Positions 55,534 through 63,964 of a stretch of DNA of 64,000 nt are shown here, piece by piece. The position numbers and the translations under genes are program-made. Each line of letters opens with the position of its first letter. Positions within the stretch are counted from its first letter, which is position 1. The notes under the pieces were generated by a model. The model ran no database searches, had not been told where the DNA came from, and was given only the letters and a program-made list of their open reading frames with translations. This DNA comes from Stutzerimonas stutzeri. GTDB lineage: Bacteria; Pseudomonadota; Gammaproteobacteria; Pseudomonadales; Pseudomonadaceae. The stretch is from positions 62,001 to 126,000 of the forward strand of contig NZ_JYHV01000029.1 of the NCBI RefSeq assembly GCF_000952685.1. The letters are read 5' to 3'.

Positions 55534-56337
55534 ATGAATAAATTACTGACGCTCCCTACCCTACTCGCCGTGACCATCGGACTGGCAGCCTGTTCTTCGC
55601 AGCCCAACCAGAACCTCGAGCAAGCGCGCGGGCAATATTCGCAACTGCAGGCCGACGCGCGCTCCAGCCAACTGGCCGCATTGGAAACCGAAGATGCGGG
55701 CAAGATGCTGGAAAAGGCCAACCAGGCCTACCTCAACGATGCCGACGAGGAAAAAGTCGATCAGCTCGCCTATCTGGCCAAGCGGCGCATCGAGCTCGCC
55801 GAGCAGACCATCGCCCTGCGTACTGCCGAGCAGGAGATCGAGAAGGCGTCCGCCAAGCGCGCCGAAGCCCGGCTCGAGTCTCGCGAGCAACAACTCAAGC
55901 GCCAGCAGGACGAAATCCGCAAGTTGCAGCAGGATCTGCAAGCCAAACAGACCGAGCGCGGCACACTGGTGACCTTCGGCGATGTGCTGTTCGATCTCAA
56001 CAAGGCAGAGCTCAAGCCGGCCGGTATGCGCGGCATACAGAAGCTCGCCGACTTCCTGAATGAAAATCCCGAGCGCAAGGTGGTGGTCGAGGGCTATACC
56101 GACAGCACCGGTTCGGACTCCTACAACCTGCAGCTGTCCGAACGCCGTGCCGAGTCCGTCCGGCGCGCACTGACCCGCGCCGGGGTCGATGTGCAGCGCA
56201 TCCAGGCGGTCGGTTATGGAGAAGAGTATCCGGTGGCGAGCAACGACTCGAACTCAGGTCGGGCAATGAACCGCCGTGTCGAGGTCACCATCTCTAACGA
56301 CAACCAGCGTGTGGCACCGCGCTCATCGATGCAGTGA
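55534..56337 (+). CDS. lptF: OmpA-family outer-membrane lipoprotein (LptF/lipotoxin F-like)
   Basis: The 267-residue product has lipobox GLAAC (Cys about 20), an alpha-helical DUF4398-type region with heptads (about 25-140, EKASAKRAEARLESREQQLK), and a C-terminal OmpA peptidoglycan-binding domain: LVTFGDVLFDLNKAELKP, VVVEGYTDSTGSDSYNLQLSERRAESVRRAL, YGEEYPVASNDSNSGRAMNRRVEV. Asp and Arg that bind diaminopimelate are conserved (TDSTG, NRRVEV). Architecture and locus match P. aeruginosa LptF. A strong terminator follows. Confidence 0.88.
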   Translation: MNKLLTLPTLLAVTIGLAACSSQPNQNLEQARGQYSQLQADARSSQLAALETEDAGKMLEKANQAYLNDADEEKVDQLAYLAKRRIELAEQTIALRTAEQEIEKASAKRAEARLESREQQLKRQQDEIRKLQQDLQAKQTERGTLVTFGDVLFDLNKAELKPAGMRGIQKLADFLNENPERKVVVEGYTDSTGSDSYNLQLSERRAESVRRALTRAGVDVQRIQAVGYGEEYPVASNDSNSGRAMNRRVEVTISNDNQRVAPRSSMQ

Positions 56338-56379
56338 TACTGCGCTGCCGTCATACGGCTGAGAGCATCTATCGTCGAG

Positions 56380-56406
56380 GCCCGCCATCATGGCGGGCTT
56401 TTTTTT
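56380..56406 (+). terminator. Intrinsic terminator after the OmpA-lipoprotein gene
   Basis: GCCCGCCA, loop TCA, TGGCGGGC, then eight T residues. A textbook Rho-independent terminator about 40 bases after the stop; its own U-tract overlaps the 3' flank of the leftward gene. Confidence 0.92.
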
Positions 56407-56422
56407 GCGCCGAAGCGACGCC

Positions 56423-56761
56423 TCAGGGCCTGGTTGCTGGCTCTGCGGCAGCCGGCACCTTCTGCCCCATGCAACGAATCGCACGCTTTTTGTTATCCAC
56501 CAGCACACCGCTCAGGCCCTTCTGCTCGGTGTCGAAGAGCACCAGCACGCCGTCGATGCATTCGGCTACCTGCGGTGCCGGCTTCAGCGAGACGCGATAG
56601 TCTTCGCCCGGAACGGTCTTGAGCATGGTGTAGTCAGCCAGCAAGAGCGCGTCTTCCGGCTTGGCGATGTGCACATAACCATAGTAGGTGAGCACCGCAA
56701 CGGTGCCGATGACGCTGCCGATAGCGGTAAGGATCAGCGGGATGGGATTGCGTTCGGACAT
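56423..56761 (-). CDS. Single-pass membrane protein of unknown function (112 aa)
   Basis: The product begins MSERNPIPLILTAIGSVIGT and has one transmembrane helix (about 8-28), followed by a periplasmic part of about 80 residues with two Cys (AECIDGV, AIRCMGQK) that could form a disulphide. No domain is recognised. The start is the ATG at 56761; an in-frame extension to 56947 has no supporting features. The end lies just past the LptF terminator on the other strand. Confidence 0.7.
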   Translation of the reverse strand: MSERNPIPLILTAIGSVIGTVAVLTYYGYVHIAKPEDALLLADYTMLKTVPGEDYRVSLKPAPQVAECIDGVLVLFDTEQKGLSGVLVDNKKRAIRCMGQKVPAAAEPATRP

Positions 56762-57042
56762 GGACGGATTCGCCTGATCAAAGAGGCGGCATTGTCGCAA
56801 AAAACAGCGCGCCGAGGGACGCGAGCTTGGCCGACCGGACATGCAACACGGCCACCGTAACGGCCATTCGGCAATGGCACCCACAGGCGGTAAGGCTGGT
56901 CTGTACTGATTGCTCGTCATCGCCGGTACGAATAACACTTCACGCACGCGCGTTTACCGCTGAAGGTGGTTTCCATTCCGGTGCCTGCCGTGCCTGCTGT
57001 TGCACGGCGCCGCCTTTCCCCATTCGACAGGACGAGCCAGCC

Positions 57043-58602
57043 ATGGAATTTTCTGACCGCCCCGACGCCCTTATTCTCGACCAACCTTTCGCGGCGATTC
57101 CCGATCTGATTGCGCACTGGGCCGAACGGCGACCCGATCACCCCGCCTTGCTCCAAGACGAGCGGAGCATGAGCTTCGCCGAACTCGATGCACAGATGAA
57201 CCGGGTCGCTTGCGCACTGCAGCGCGATGGCATGAAACCCGGCGACGTGTTGGCGATCTGCGCGCTGAATTCCATCGAATACGCCACGGCATTTCTCGGG
57301 GCGTTGCGCGCCGGCATGACAGTCGCGCCGCTGGCTCCGTCCGCCAGTGCCGACAGCCTGCTGACCATGCTGGCGGACGCCTCGCCCCGCCTGTTGTGCT
57401 TGGATGCGCTATCGGCTCAGCACCTACAGTCGGTCGCGGCACAGCTGCCTTGTACAACGATGCGGCTGGATCAGCAGGATGAGTGGTCCGCCTGGCTGAG
57501 CGATGCGACGCCTGAGGCCGTGACGATCCAGCCGGCCTGGGCGTTCAACATCATCTATTCGTCAGGCACCACGGGAGAACCCAAGGGCATCGTGCAGTCT
57601 CATGCCATGCGCTGGGCCCATGTGCGCCGCAGCGCCGCCTATGGTTATGACGATGCCACCACGCTGATTTCCACGCCGCTGTACTCCAACACCACGTTGG
57701 TGGCCTTCCTGCCGACCTTGGCGCTGGGCAGCACGGTGGTGCTGATGGGCAAGTTCGACGCCGGTCAATACCTGAGGCTGGCCCAGCAGCATCGCGTTAC
57801 CCATACCATGCTGGTGCCGGTGCAGTACCAGCGGATCATGGCGCGCGACGACTTCGACCAGTACGATCTCAGCCACTTCCGGCAGAAGTTCTGCACCAGC
57901 GCACCGTTCAACGCGGCGCTCAAAGCCGAGGTGCTGGCACGCTGGCCGGGGGGCCTGGTCGACACCTATGGCATGACCGAAGGCGGCGGTACCTGCATCC
58001 TGGCCGCCCACGAGCACCCCGACAAGCTGCATACCGTGGGCAAACCCGCCGAGGGCCACGATATTCGCGTCATCGACGACGAGGGCAACGAACTACCCAA
58101 AGGGGAAATCGGCGAGATTGTCGGTCACTCCCCGGCCATGATGACCGGCTACCTGAACAAGCCGGAGAAGACCGCCGAAGCTGAATGGTTCGACCCCAGC
58201 GGTAAGCGCTTCATCCGCACCGGCGATGTGGGTCGCTTCGATGAGCAGGGCTTTCTCACCCTGCTGGACCGCAAGAAGGACATGATCATCTCTGGCGGCT
58301 TCAACCTCTATCCGAGCGATCTCGAGGCCATCCTGCGCCACCACCCGACCATCGCCGACGTGGCCGTGGTCGGCGTGCCGTCCACACGCTGGGGCGAGAC
58401 CCCGGTGGCCTTCGTGGTGCGCGTCACGGGCGCTGCGGTGGCACCCGAAGCGCTACTGGACTGGTTCAACGGACGCGTTGGCAAGACCCAGCGCCTGGCA
58501 CGCCTGGAGCTAGCTGACGAACTGCCGCGCAGTGCCATCGGCAAGGTACTCAAGCGCGAGCTGCGGGATCGGTATCTGGCGGAACACGGCACGGCCGCTT
58601 GA
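57043..58602 (+). CDS. AMP-binding acyl-CoA synthetase (class I adenylate-forming)
   Basis: The 519-residue enzyme has the ANL superfamily motifs: P-loop FNIIYSSGTTGEPKGIVQSH, YGMTEGGGTCIL, GEIGEIVGHSPAMMTGYLN, RTGDVGRFDEQGFLTLLDRKKDMIISGGFNLYP, and the C-terminal catalytic Lys in LPRSAIGKVLKRELRD. It activates a carboxylic acid to acyl-AMP and then acyl-CoA. Substrate is not evident; medium- or long-chain fatty or aromatic acid ligase is likely. I start at MEFSDRPDAL; the upstream codons lack coding character. Monocistronic. Confidence 0.88.
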   Translation: MEFSDRPDALILDQPFAAIPDLIAHWAERRPDHPALLQDERSMSFAELDAQMNRVACALQRDGMKPGDVLAICALNSIEYATAFLGALRAGMTVAPLAPSASADSLLTMLADASPRLLCLDALSAQHLQSVAAQLPCTTMRLDQQDEWSAWLSDATPEAVTIQPAWAFNIIYSSGTTGEPKGIVQSHAMRWAHVRRSAAYGYDDATTLISTPLYSNTTLVAFLPTLALGSTVVLMGKFDAGQYLRLAQQHRVTHTMLVPVQYQRIMARDDFDQYDLSHFRQKFCTSAPFNAALKAEVLARWPGGLVDTYGMTEGGGTCILAAHEHPDKLHTVGKPAEGHDIRVIDDEGNELPKGEIGEIVGHSPAMMTGYLNKPEKTAEAEWFDPSGKRFIRTGDVGRFDEQGFLTLLDRKKDMIISGGFNLYPSDLEAILRHHPTIADVAVVGVPSTRWGETPVAFVVRVTGAAVAPEALLDWFNGRVGKTQRLARLELADELPRSAIGKVLKRELRDRYLAEHGTAA

Positions 58603-58759
58603 TGGGGAATACCCGACGTATTGGCACGCCTTGGTGGGTCAAGGCAGGTCAGTGGCCTTATCCAGCGTCGGGTTTGGTCTTGCAGCGCTCGGCCTCAAGG
58701 CGCTTTAACCACAGCAAAGGCCGTTGCGCTCCTAGTAGCCCAAGGCGACTGGTTTCAGT

Positions 58760-59563
58760 TTATTTTTTTAGAGAGCGGTTCTGATCCGAACATTCGAGCG
58801 TGTCCCGACACAGAACCCAGCCTTTGATGTCACCCTTTTTATTGTGGAACACAGCCTCCAACCATCCCGCTTGCCGATCGAGCACCTGTATCTGATCCCC
58901 TGCTACCAGATAACTGGTGGTCTTATCTGCGGTGTTGGCTTGATCGTATAGGTAGGTTTTTCTCATGATCCGGGTGACAACACGTTTTTGTTCGAGCCAA
59001 GCTCTATATCGCGTGGAGTCAAGCTCGCTTTCTACCTGTGCTTTGGACTTGTAAGGGTGCTTGTATATAAGATCGTCGCTAATCGGTGACGACAGAACAT
59101 CCGCACCTGAACCAAAGTAGTTGCTGATACGCTCGTCCAGTTCGTATTTTTCTGCTGACCTGGGCCTGTATACCAGGGTCGTGAAGTAATCGGAGCCATA
59201 GCTTGTGCCGGTATCCGAGTAAAGAGTTGCCCGATGAATGACAAAAAGCTCGCTAATTCCGTCGAAATCTGCATCTTTCAAGAAGGCGCTCTCCACCTTC
59301 CCCGGGTCACCAAGGTAGGGAAGCTCAGCAACCTGCTTTTCGCTACTGGTATCGCATTTTTGCTCGAATATCATGATGGGATAGATATCACCATCCGGGT
59401 CAACCGATTCTTCCGCCTTATTAAATCGTATGGCAGTGTTAATACCTAGGCGCACAGAGGGGTATAGGTCATTTTGAGATGCTGTACAGGTCGAGTCGGC
59501 TGCATAGGCATTGAGAGCGATAAAGAGTGTGATGACACATGACATGGCCTCAAGGCTATTCAT
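58760..59563 (-). CDS. Secreted SH3-like protein, putative immunity protein to the lysozyme effector
   Basis: The 267-residue product has a signal peptide (about 1-21, cleaved after NAYA), a central region around FLKDADFDGISELFVIHR (an FG-GAP/EF-like Asp loop) and a C-terminal SH3-type segment (about 215-250, TTSYLVAGDQIQVLDRQAGWLEAVF). Periplasmic delivery fits protection of peptidoglycan. Its ATG overlaps the stop of the effector-like gene by four bases (ATGA), the usual effector-immunity coupling. GC content is low (about 47 per cent in a sampled line) compared with flanking genes, suggesting transfer with the toxin domain. No named immunity family is recognised. Confidence 0.65.
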   Translation of the reverse strand: MNSLEAMSCVITLFIALNAYAADSTCTASQNDLYPSVRLGINTAIRFNKAEESVDPDGDIYPIMIFEQKCDTSSEKQVAELPYLGDPGKVESAFLKDADFDGISELFVIHRATLYSDTGTSYGSDYFTTLVYRPRSAEKYELDERISNYFGSGADVLSSPISDDLIYKHPYKSKAQVESELDSTRYRAWLEQKRVVTRIMRKTYLYDQANTADKTTSYLVAGDQIQVLDRQAGWLEAVFHNKKGDIKGWVLCRDTLECSDQNRSLKK

Positions 59564-62001
59564 GAAGAACAGGCTCCATATAGTTCAACGAATACATCAG
59601 TGATTTCTCGCTTGAATTGTATTCTTTCTGCGAGGCCTTTGGCCCCACCATTGATGACCCGTGTGATTTTTTCCACGGCCTCATCGTCAGTAAGGTCGAT
59701 GCTTTCAGCATATATTTTTAAGTTGTTGGTTTTCCAGAACCAAAGTCCTGTTTCGATAATCACAGAGGTGTCACTCTGCACCAGAATAGGCTCCGCATCG
59801 ATCGGCTTTCCTATTGCCAAGGCACAAGCGTGATAGTTGGCGTAATGTGTGAGGTGGAGCAAACCTCGTCCTCGATAATCATTGCCAGGGTACTCGTTAC
59901 TACCAAAGCAATGTTGCCCATATCCCGCGTCATTCTTAAGCAGGTGATCCTCAATATATTGGAGTTTGGCAGCATGATTGGGAAAGGTAAGGCCGTTCCG
60001 GGAAAAACCATTGTTTATTGCTGTCGGCGCCATGTTATAGAGAGACTGAGCTGAATAGCTGGAATAATAGAGCGATTCGCGAAACGCAGTGAAGCGCTTT
60101 GTCTCATGCTTTGCTTGGGCAAGCAAATGGGTTATTTGCGCACAGGAATTCACACCATACCGCTCAAATAGCCCGTCAGCATGCAGAGCAAAATCTCTGA
60201 CAAAACCATCTTCTGCAGAGTTGGCGCATATCCTTCTCAGAAATTCATAGGTTATCGCAATTTGCTTTCCGCACTTGGTGCAGGCATTGCCCCTCTTCGT
60301 CTTAAAATTGTCGATTAACATCATGGCATGTATATGCCAGCTTTCCCCGTCTTCGGAAATCCCATGCTTCCCGCCCAACTCCTTCCACCACGACAGTTTC
60401 TCGATCCGCTTCTTCTCTTCGGTCCAGTCCAGATTCGGATCGGCGGGGCTGTGTTCCATTAGTTCATCCAGCTCGTCCCACTTGTCCGGGTTCCAGAGCC
60501 ATTCGCTTTCATGTTTGGTGATCAGCTGTGCGATGGATTGGGCGTGCCAAGGCTTGCCGAGAGCAGTTCGGATTTCTTCCGGAGTGATCTTTTGATCGTC
60601 GTTACCGTCGAGGATGGCATATAGGCGTTGCTTGACCGGGCCCTTGTCGGATTGGTCGATCATGCCTTTGTAGCTAGCACGTTCGCTGTCGATCAGCCGG
60701 CGCAGGGCTTCGAGGTGATACGCCAGGGCGCCTGCCGGGCGTTCACGGTCTTCGATGAAGTCGTAGCCTTCCCACTCCCAGGGGCTGTGGCGAGTAGTGA
60801 TCATTTCCTGTTCGGCCAACCAGCCGCTGATCGGCTGGCCGTCCTTGTCGGCCAGCAGGTTATCGAGACGCCACCAACGGGTCTCGGGGCTGCATGACAT
60901 GTCGCCAGTGCTGGCCGTCACCACCAGCTTGGCGTCTGCCGGCAGGCTGTCGAGCAGGCTCTGCGGCAGCACGAGGTCGACGCCGACCATCACGCCTTCG
61001 TCGCTGAGCCTGGGGGGATTGTCGGCACCAATGCCCTGGCGATGCGGAATCAGTTTGCTGGCGCCTTTGTAGACCTTTAGCAGGGTTTTCTGCGTCTCCG
61101 GCAGGCGAGAGGCATAAGCCCTGCTCTGGGCAACGAATGCAGGCACGTCATCGCAGCTGAATACCTCCAGATGCAGCAGGGGTTGGGGCATGGCTTCGTC
61201 GTGGTTCTGATAGCGGCCGAGGTGGCCGATAAGGTCGCCGGCCTTGATCGGCACGGGCTGGTCCAGTACCACGACGCTGCCTTTGGCTTTGGGTTCGCTT
61301 TGTGCCTTGAGGAACTTGAAGGCCAGGTAACCCGGTAGGATTCCCTCACCATCGGCGGGCGTCAGAGCAGGCCGTGCCGCTCCGCTGACAATGCTCAGCA
61401 ACTTGCGAAACTGACCGTTGCTGGCGCCAACCTTGACCCGCGTTCCCTTGGGTAAAGCAGCCAATATGCTCGCGCTCTGGCTGGGCTCGGCACGGACATT
61501 GAGGTCCGAGCCCTGTGTTTCGACGCAATAGATCCCTTCGCCCCAGAAGTCAGGGCGTGGCAGGCTCGCTTGAGCTTGGTATCCGGCCCAGTCCTGCAGA
61601 TGCATGTAGAGGCTATAGAACGTCAAGGCTGGCTCTGACGCGTCCGATGCAGGCGCAAGGTGCAATGACGGAAGTGCCAGCCGATGCCTGACCAACACGA
61701 ACCCGGTGGAAAAAAGCGCGCGCTTGATTAGCGGAATCTCGTTGGTGTACTCGCTTATCGGATATTGCTCGTCGATGCGGTAGGCAATCACCTCGCCGTC
61801 GGCAATGCAACGCACGCTGGACTGATCGAAGGTACCAGCGGTGCCTTGGTCGAAGTGCACGCCGCCATGCCACAGGCCGTTGGCGCCCATCGGGTAGTAG
61901 CCGCCCCTGGCCTTGGCCAGGCTGGTCAGGTTTGCTAACGGATTGCCTGTATTGCCGGCAAAGGGATAGCTCCAATGGTTAACGTTGCCCGTCATCGCCA
62001 C
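59560..62001 (-). CDS. Multidomain peptidoglycan hydrolase, putative type VI secretion effector (M23-like + SH3 + EF-hand + GH19)
   Basis: The 813-residue protein has no signal peptide. Residues 1-300 form an M23/LytM-like domain: W44-H45-G-G-V-H49-F-D51, YMH134, PLLH277LE; the usual zinc Asp position is His49 and the first His of HxH is Leu275. An SH3-like segment (156-205) is inserted between the motifs. Residues 465-476 form an EF-hand loop (DGNDDQKITPEE). C574-x2-C577 starts a GH19-like lysozyme/chitinase domain (about 565-805) with AKHE633, RE642, and YRGRGLLHLTHYANY. The absence of export signal and the coupled secreted partner point to antibacterial delivery by a type VI or similar system; no VgrG or PAAR gene is in the window. 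GC falls at about residue 560, so the C-terminal toxin module appears exchanged. Confidence 0.8.
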   Translation of the reverse strand: MAMTGNVNHWSYPFAGNTGNPLANLTSLAKARGGYYPMGANGLWHGGVHFDQGTAGTFDQSSVRCIADGEVIAYRIDEQYPISEYTNEIPLIKRALFSTGFVLVRHRLALPSLHLAPASDASEPALTFYSLYMHLQDWAGYQAQASLPRPDFWGEGIYCVETQGSDLNVRAEPSQSASILAALPKGTRVKVGASNGQFRKLLSIVSGAARPALTPADGEGILPGYLAFKFLKAQSEPKAKGSVVVLDQPVPIKAGDLIGHLGRYQNHDEAMPQPLLHLEVFSCDDVPAFVAQSRAYASRLPETQKTLLKVYKGASKLIPHRQGIGADNPPRLSDEGVMVGVDLVLPQSLLDSLPADAKLVVTASTGDMSCSPETRWWRLDNLLADKDGQPISGWLAEQEMITTRHSPWEWEGYDFIEDRERPAGALAYHLEALRRLIDSERASYKGMIDQSDKGPVKQRLYAILDGNDDQKITPEEIRTALGKPWHAQSIAQLITKHESEWLWNPDKWDELDELMEHSPADPNLDWTEEKKRIEKLSWWKELGGKHGISEDGESWHIHAMMLIDNFKTKRGNACTKCGKQIAITYEFLRRICANSAEDGFVRDFALHADGLFERYGVNSCAQITHLLAQAKHETKRFTAFRESLYYSSYSAQSLYNMAPTAINNGFSRNGLTFPNHAAKLQYIEDHLLKNDAGYGQHCFGSNEYPGNDYRGRGLLHLTHYANYHACALAIGKPIDAEPILVQSDTSVIIETGLWFWKTNNLKIYAESIDLTDDEAVEKITRVINGGAKGLAERIQFKREITDVFVELYGACSS

Positions 62002-62339
62002 TCACCTAAAGTCCTTTTCCTTGGTAACGCCGGCGTTCATTGCCTGCGCGTGTTGTGTCCCTTCAACCAAAGAGGTTGAGCATTTCTCTCGCCGCGCAAC
62101 CTTGCGACAAAGCGCTTGGCGGGTGCAAATGAATAGAGCGGTTTTATGGGCTGGTTCGCGGTAAGAAACCAAGCCGCGCAACAAGTTGCGCAGCTTGGTA
62201 TGAGCTTCGGCGTATGGCCTGCAGCCAGTAGCGCCAGTTCTTCCCAGAGCTGCTACATGCTTCCCGACCTTGGTAACCACAGCCAAAACGGGACGATTGT
62301 GGACAGAAGCCCGCTCCGGGATGAAGCGTTGTACCTCGC
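62002..62339. other. Intergenic DNA upstream of the effector gene
   Basis: About 340 bases between the effector start and the REP array. It should hold the effector promoter; no clear promoter pair or second gene was found. A degraded REP-like fragment (CCCGCTCCGGGATGAAGC) lies near 62310. Confidence 0.45.
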
Positions 62340-62950
62340 TGGGCAGGCCTGCGGCCTGCATTCGCCGCGGGGGCGCGGCTCCCACAACGGCCGGGGCCGG
62401 TTGGCCGCTTAGCTGTGGAGCCCCGACCTCAGGATGAAGTTTTCGGCTTCTGGATGCGAAGCGAGCATGGGCGTTCTTCAGCACGACAGCAGCCCTTGAG
62501 CGCTTAAGCAGGCCCTGCAGCTGCATTCGCCGCGGGGCCGCGGCTCCCACAACGGCCGGGTGCGGTTGGCCACTTAGCTGTGGGAGCTCCGAGCCGGGGG
62601 CGAAGTTTTGGCTTCTGGATGCGAAGCGAGTATGGGCCGTTCTTCAGCGCGACATGACCCTGAGCGCTTAAGCAGGCCTGCAGCTGCATTCGCCGCGGGG
62701 GCGCGGCTCCCACAACGGCCGGGTGCGGTTGGCCACTTAGCTGTGGGGAGCTCCGACCCGGGGGCGAAGTTTTGGCTTCTGGATGCGAAGCGAGTATGGG
62801 CCGTTCTTCAGCGCGACATGACCCTGAGCGCTTAGGCAGGTCTGCGGCCTGCATTCGCCGCGGAGCGCGGCTCCCACAACGGCCGGGTGCGGTTGGCCAC
62901 TTAGCTGTGGGAGCCCCGACCTCGGGGCGAAGTTTTTGGCTTGTGGCGGC
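62340..62950. repeat. Tandem array of paired REP elements (BIME-like), about four units
   Basis: The motif CATTCGCCGCGG recurs at about 62359, 62524, 62687 and 62852, a 163-165-base period, with nearly identical spacers (GGCTTCTGGATGCGAAGCGAG, GCGACATGACCCTGAGCGCTTA). Each unit holds two inverted elements: one read on the reverse strand as TGTGGGAGCCGCGCCCCCG then CGGCGAA, and one on the forward strand as TGTGGGAGC...CCGGGGGCGAAG. Both follow the Pseudomonas REP pattern GTGGGAGC-hairpin-GCGAA. The second and third units are most alike, so the array probably grew by tandem duplication. Confidence 0.85.
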
Positions 62951-62983
62951 AAACCGGTCGTTCGGGCCTGTTTCTACAGGGAC

Positions 62984-63913
62984 TCAGTAGCCGCGCTGTA
63001 TATCGATGACGCCGCTGATGGATTGACCCTTTTCCAGCGCCACGATCTTTTCCGCGATCTGGGCAACGGTCGCTTCGCGCAGGGTGCGGGCCGACACGTG
63101 CGGGGTGATGGTCACCTGCGGCATCCGCCAGAACGGATGCTCGGAGGGCAGCGGCTCCTCACGGAACACGTCGAGCACCGCGCGGGCCACCTTGCCCTCG
63201 TCGATGGCCCGGCAGAGATCTTCGTCGACCAGATGCTCGCCGCGGCCGACGTTGATCACCACCGCGTCGGGCCTTAGCCGCGACAGCAGGGAATAGTCGA
63301 TCAGATCGCGCGTGCTGTCGGTCAACGGCAGGGTGTTGATCAATACCCGTGTCTGTCCGAGAAACCCGTCGAGCCCAGCCTCGCCGGCAAAGCTGCGTAC
63401 GCCGTCGATGGCATGATCGGAGCGCGCCCAGCCACAGACCGGGTAGCCCAGCGCAGCGAACGTGCGGGCGACGCGCTGGCCGATCTGCCCCAACCCAAGC
63501 ACACCGACCGGCCATTCACTGCGCTCGATGGGCCGGCGCAGCTTCCACTGGCCCGCCGCCTGCTGGTCCCGGTAGTAGTCCATGTCACGGCTGATACCGA
63601 TGACGTGATAGGCGACATATTCGGCCATCTGCACCGCCATACCGGCGTCTTCGAGGCGAACAATCGGGAGATCGCGTGGCAGGTTCGGTATCCGCACCAG
63701 CGCATCCACCCCGGCGCCGAGGTTGAACAGCGCCTTGAGTTGCGGCTCCTTGTCGAACAGCGCCGTTGGCGGGTGCCAGACGATGGCGTAGTCGGCCCCC
63801 CAACTGGGGTTGTCCGGCTTCCAGACCTGGATCTCGGCGTCCGGCAAATGCTGCTGGATCAAGTCGGTCCAGCGCTCGGGCTTGGGGTCGGCGGCGACGA
63901 AAAGAATCTTCAT
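62984..63913 (-). CDS. ghrA: Glyoxylate/hydroxypyruvate reductase A (D-2-hydroxyacid dehydrogenase)
   Basis: The 309-residue protein has D-2-hydroxyacid dehydrogenase features: FNLGAGVDALV, AEYVAYHVI, nucleotide-binding GVLGLGQIGQRVARTFAALG, INTLPLTDSTRDLID, VVINVGRGEHLVDEDL, VLDVFREEPLPSEHPFW, and TPHVSARTLRE with the catalytic Arg-Glu-His pattern of the GhrA subgroup. It reduces glyoxylate or hydroxypyruvate with NADPH. The start is MKILFVAADP; two codons upstream is an alternative Met. Confidence 0.88.
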   Translation of the reverse strand: MKILFVAADPKPERWTDLIQQHLPDAEIQVWKPDNPSWGADYAIVWHPPTALFDKEPQLKALFNLGAGVDALVRIPNLPRDLPIVRLEDAGMAVQMAEYVAYHVIGISRDMDYYRDQQAAGQWKLRRPIERSEWPVGVLGLGQIGQRVARTFAALGYPVCGWARSDHAIDGVRSFAGEAGLDGFLGQTRVLINTLPLTDSTRDLIDYSLLSRLRPDAVVINVGRGEHLVDEDLCRAIDEGKVARAVLDVFREEPLPSEHPFWRMPQVTITPHVSARTLREATVAQIAEKIVALEKGQSISGVIDIQRGY

Positions 63914-63964
63914 GGGCACTCGGCAATATTCCCTGGCAGGTAAGCGGATCGCGCTAGCGTAGCG

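Noticed and set aside
58603..58759. Second gene or terminator between the acyl-CoA ligase and the putative immunity gene
   Set aside because: Short frames only; no convincing hairpin with a T-run was found.
62340..62950. CRISPR-like array
   Set aside because: Units are about 164 bases and spacers are as conserved as the repeats; the repeats have REP hairpins, and no cas gene is near.
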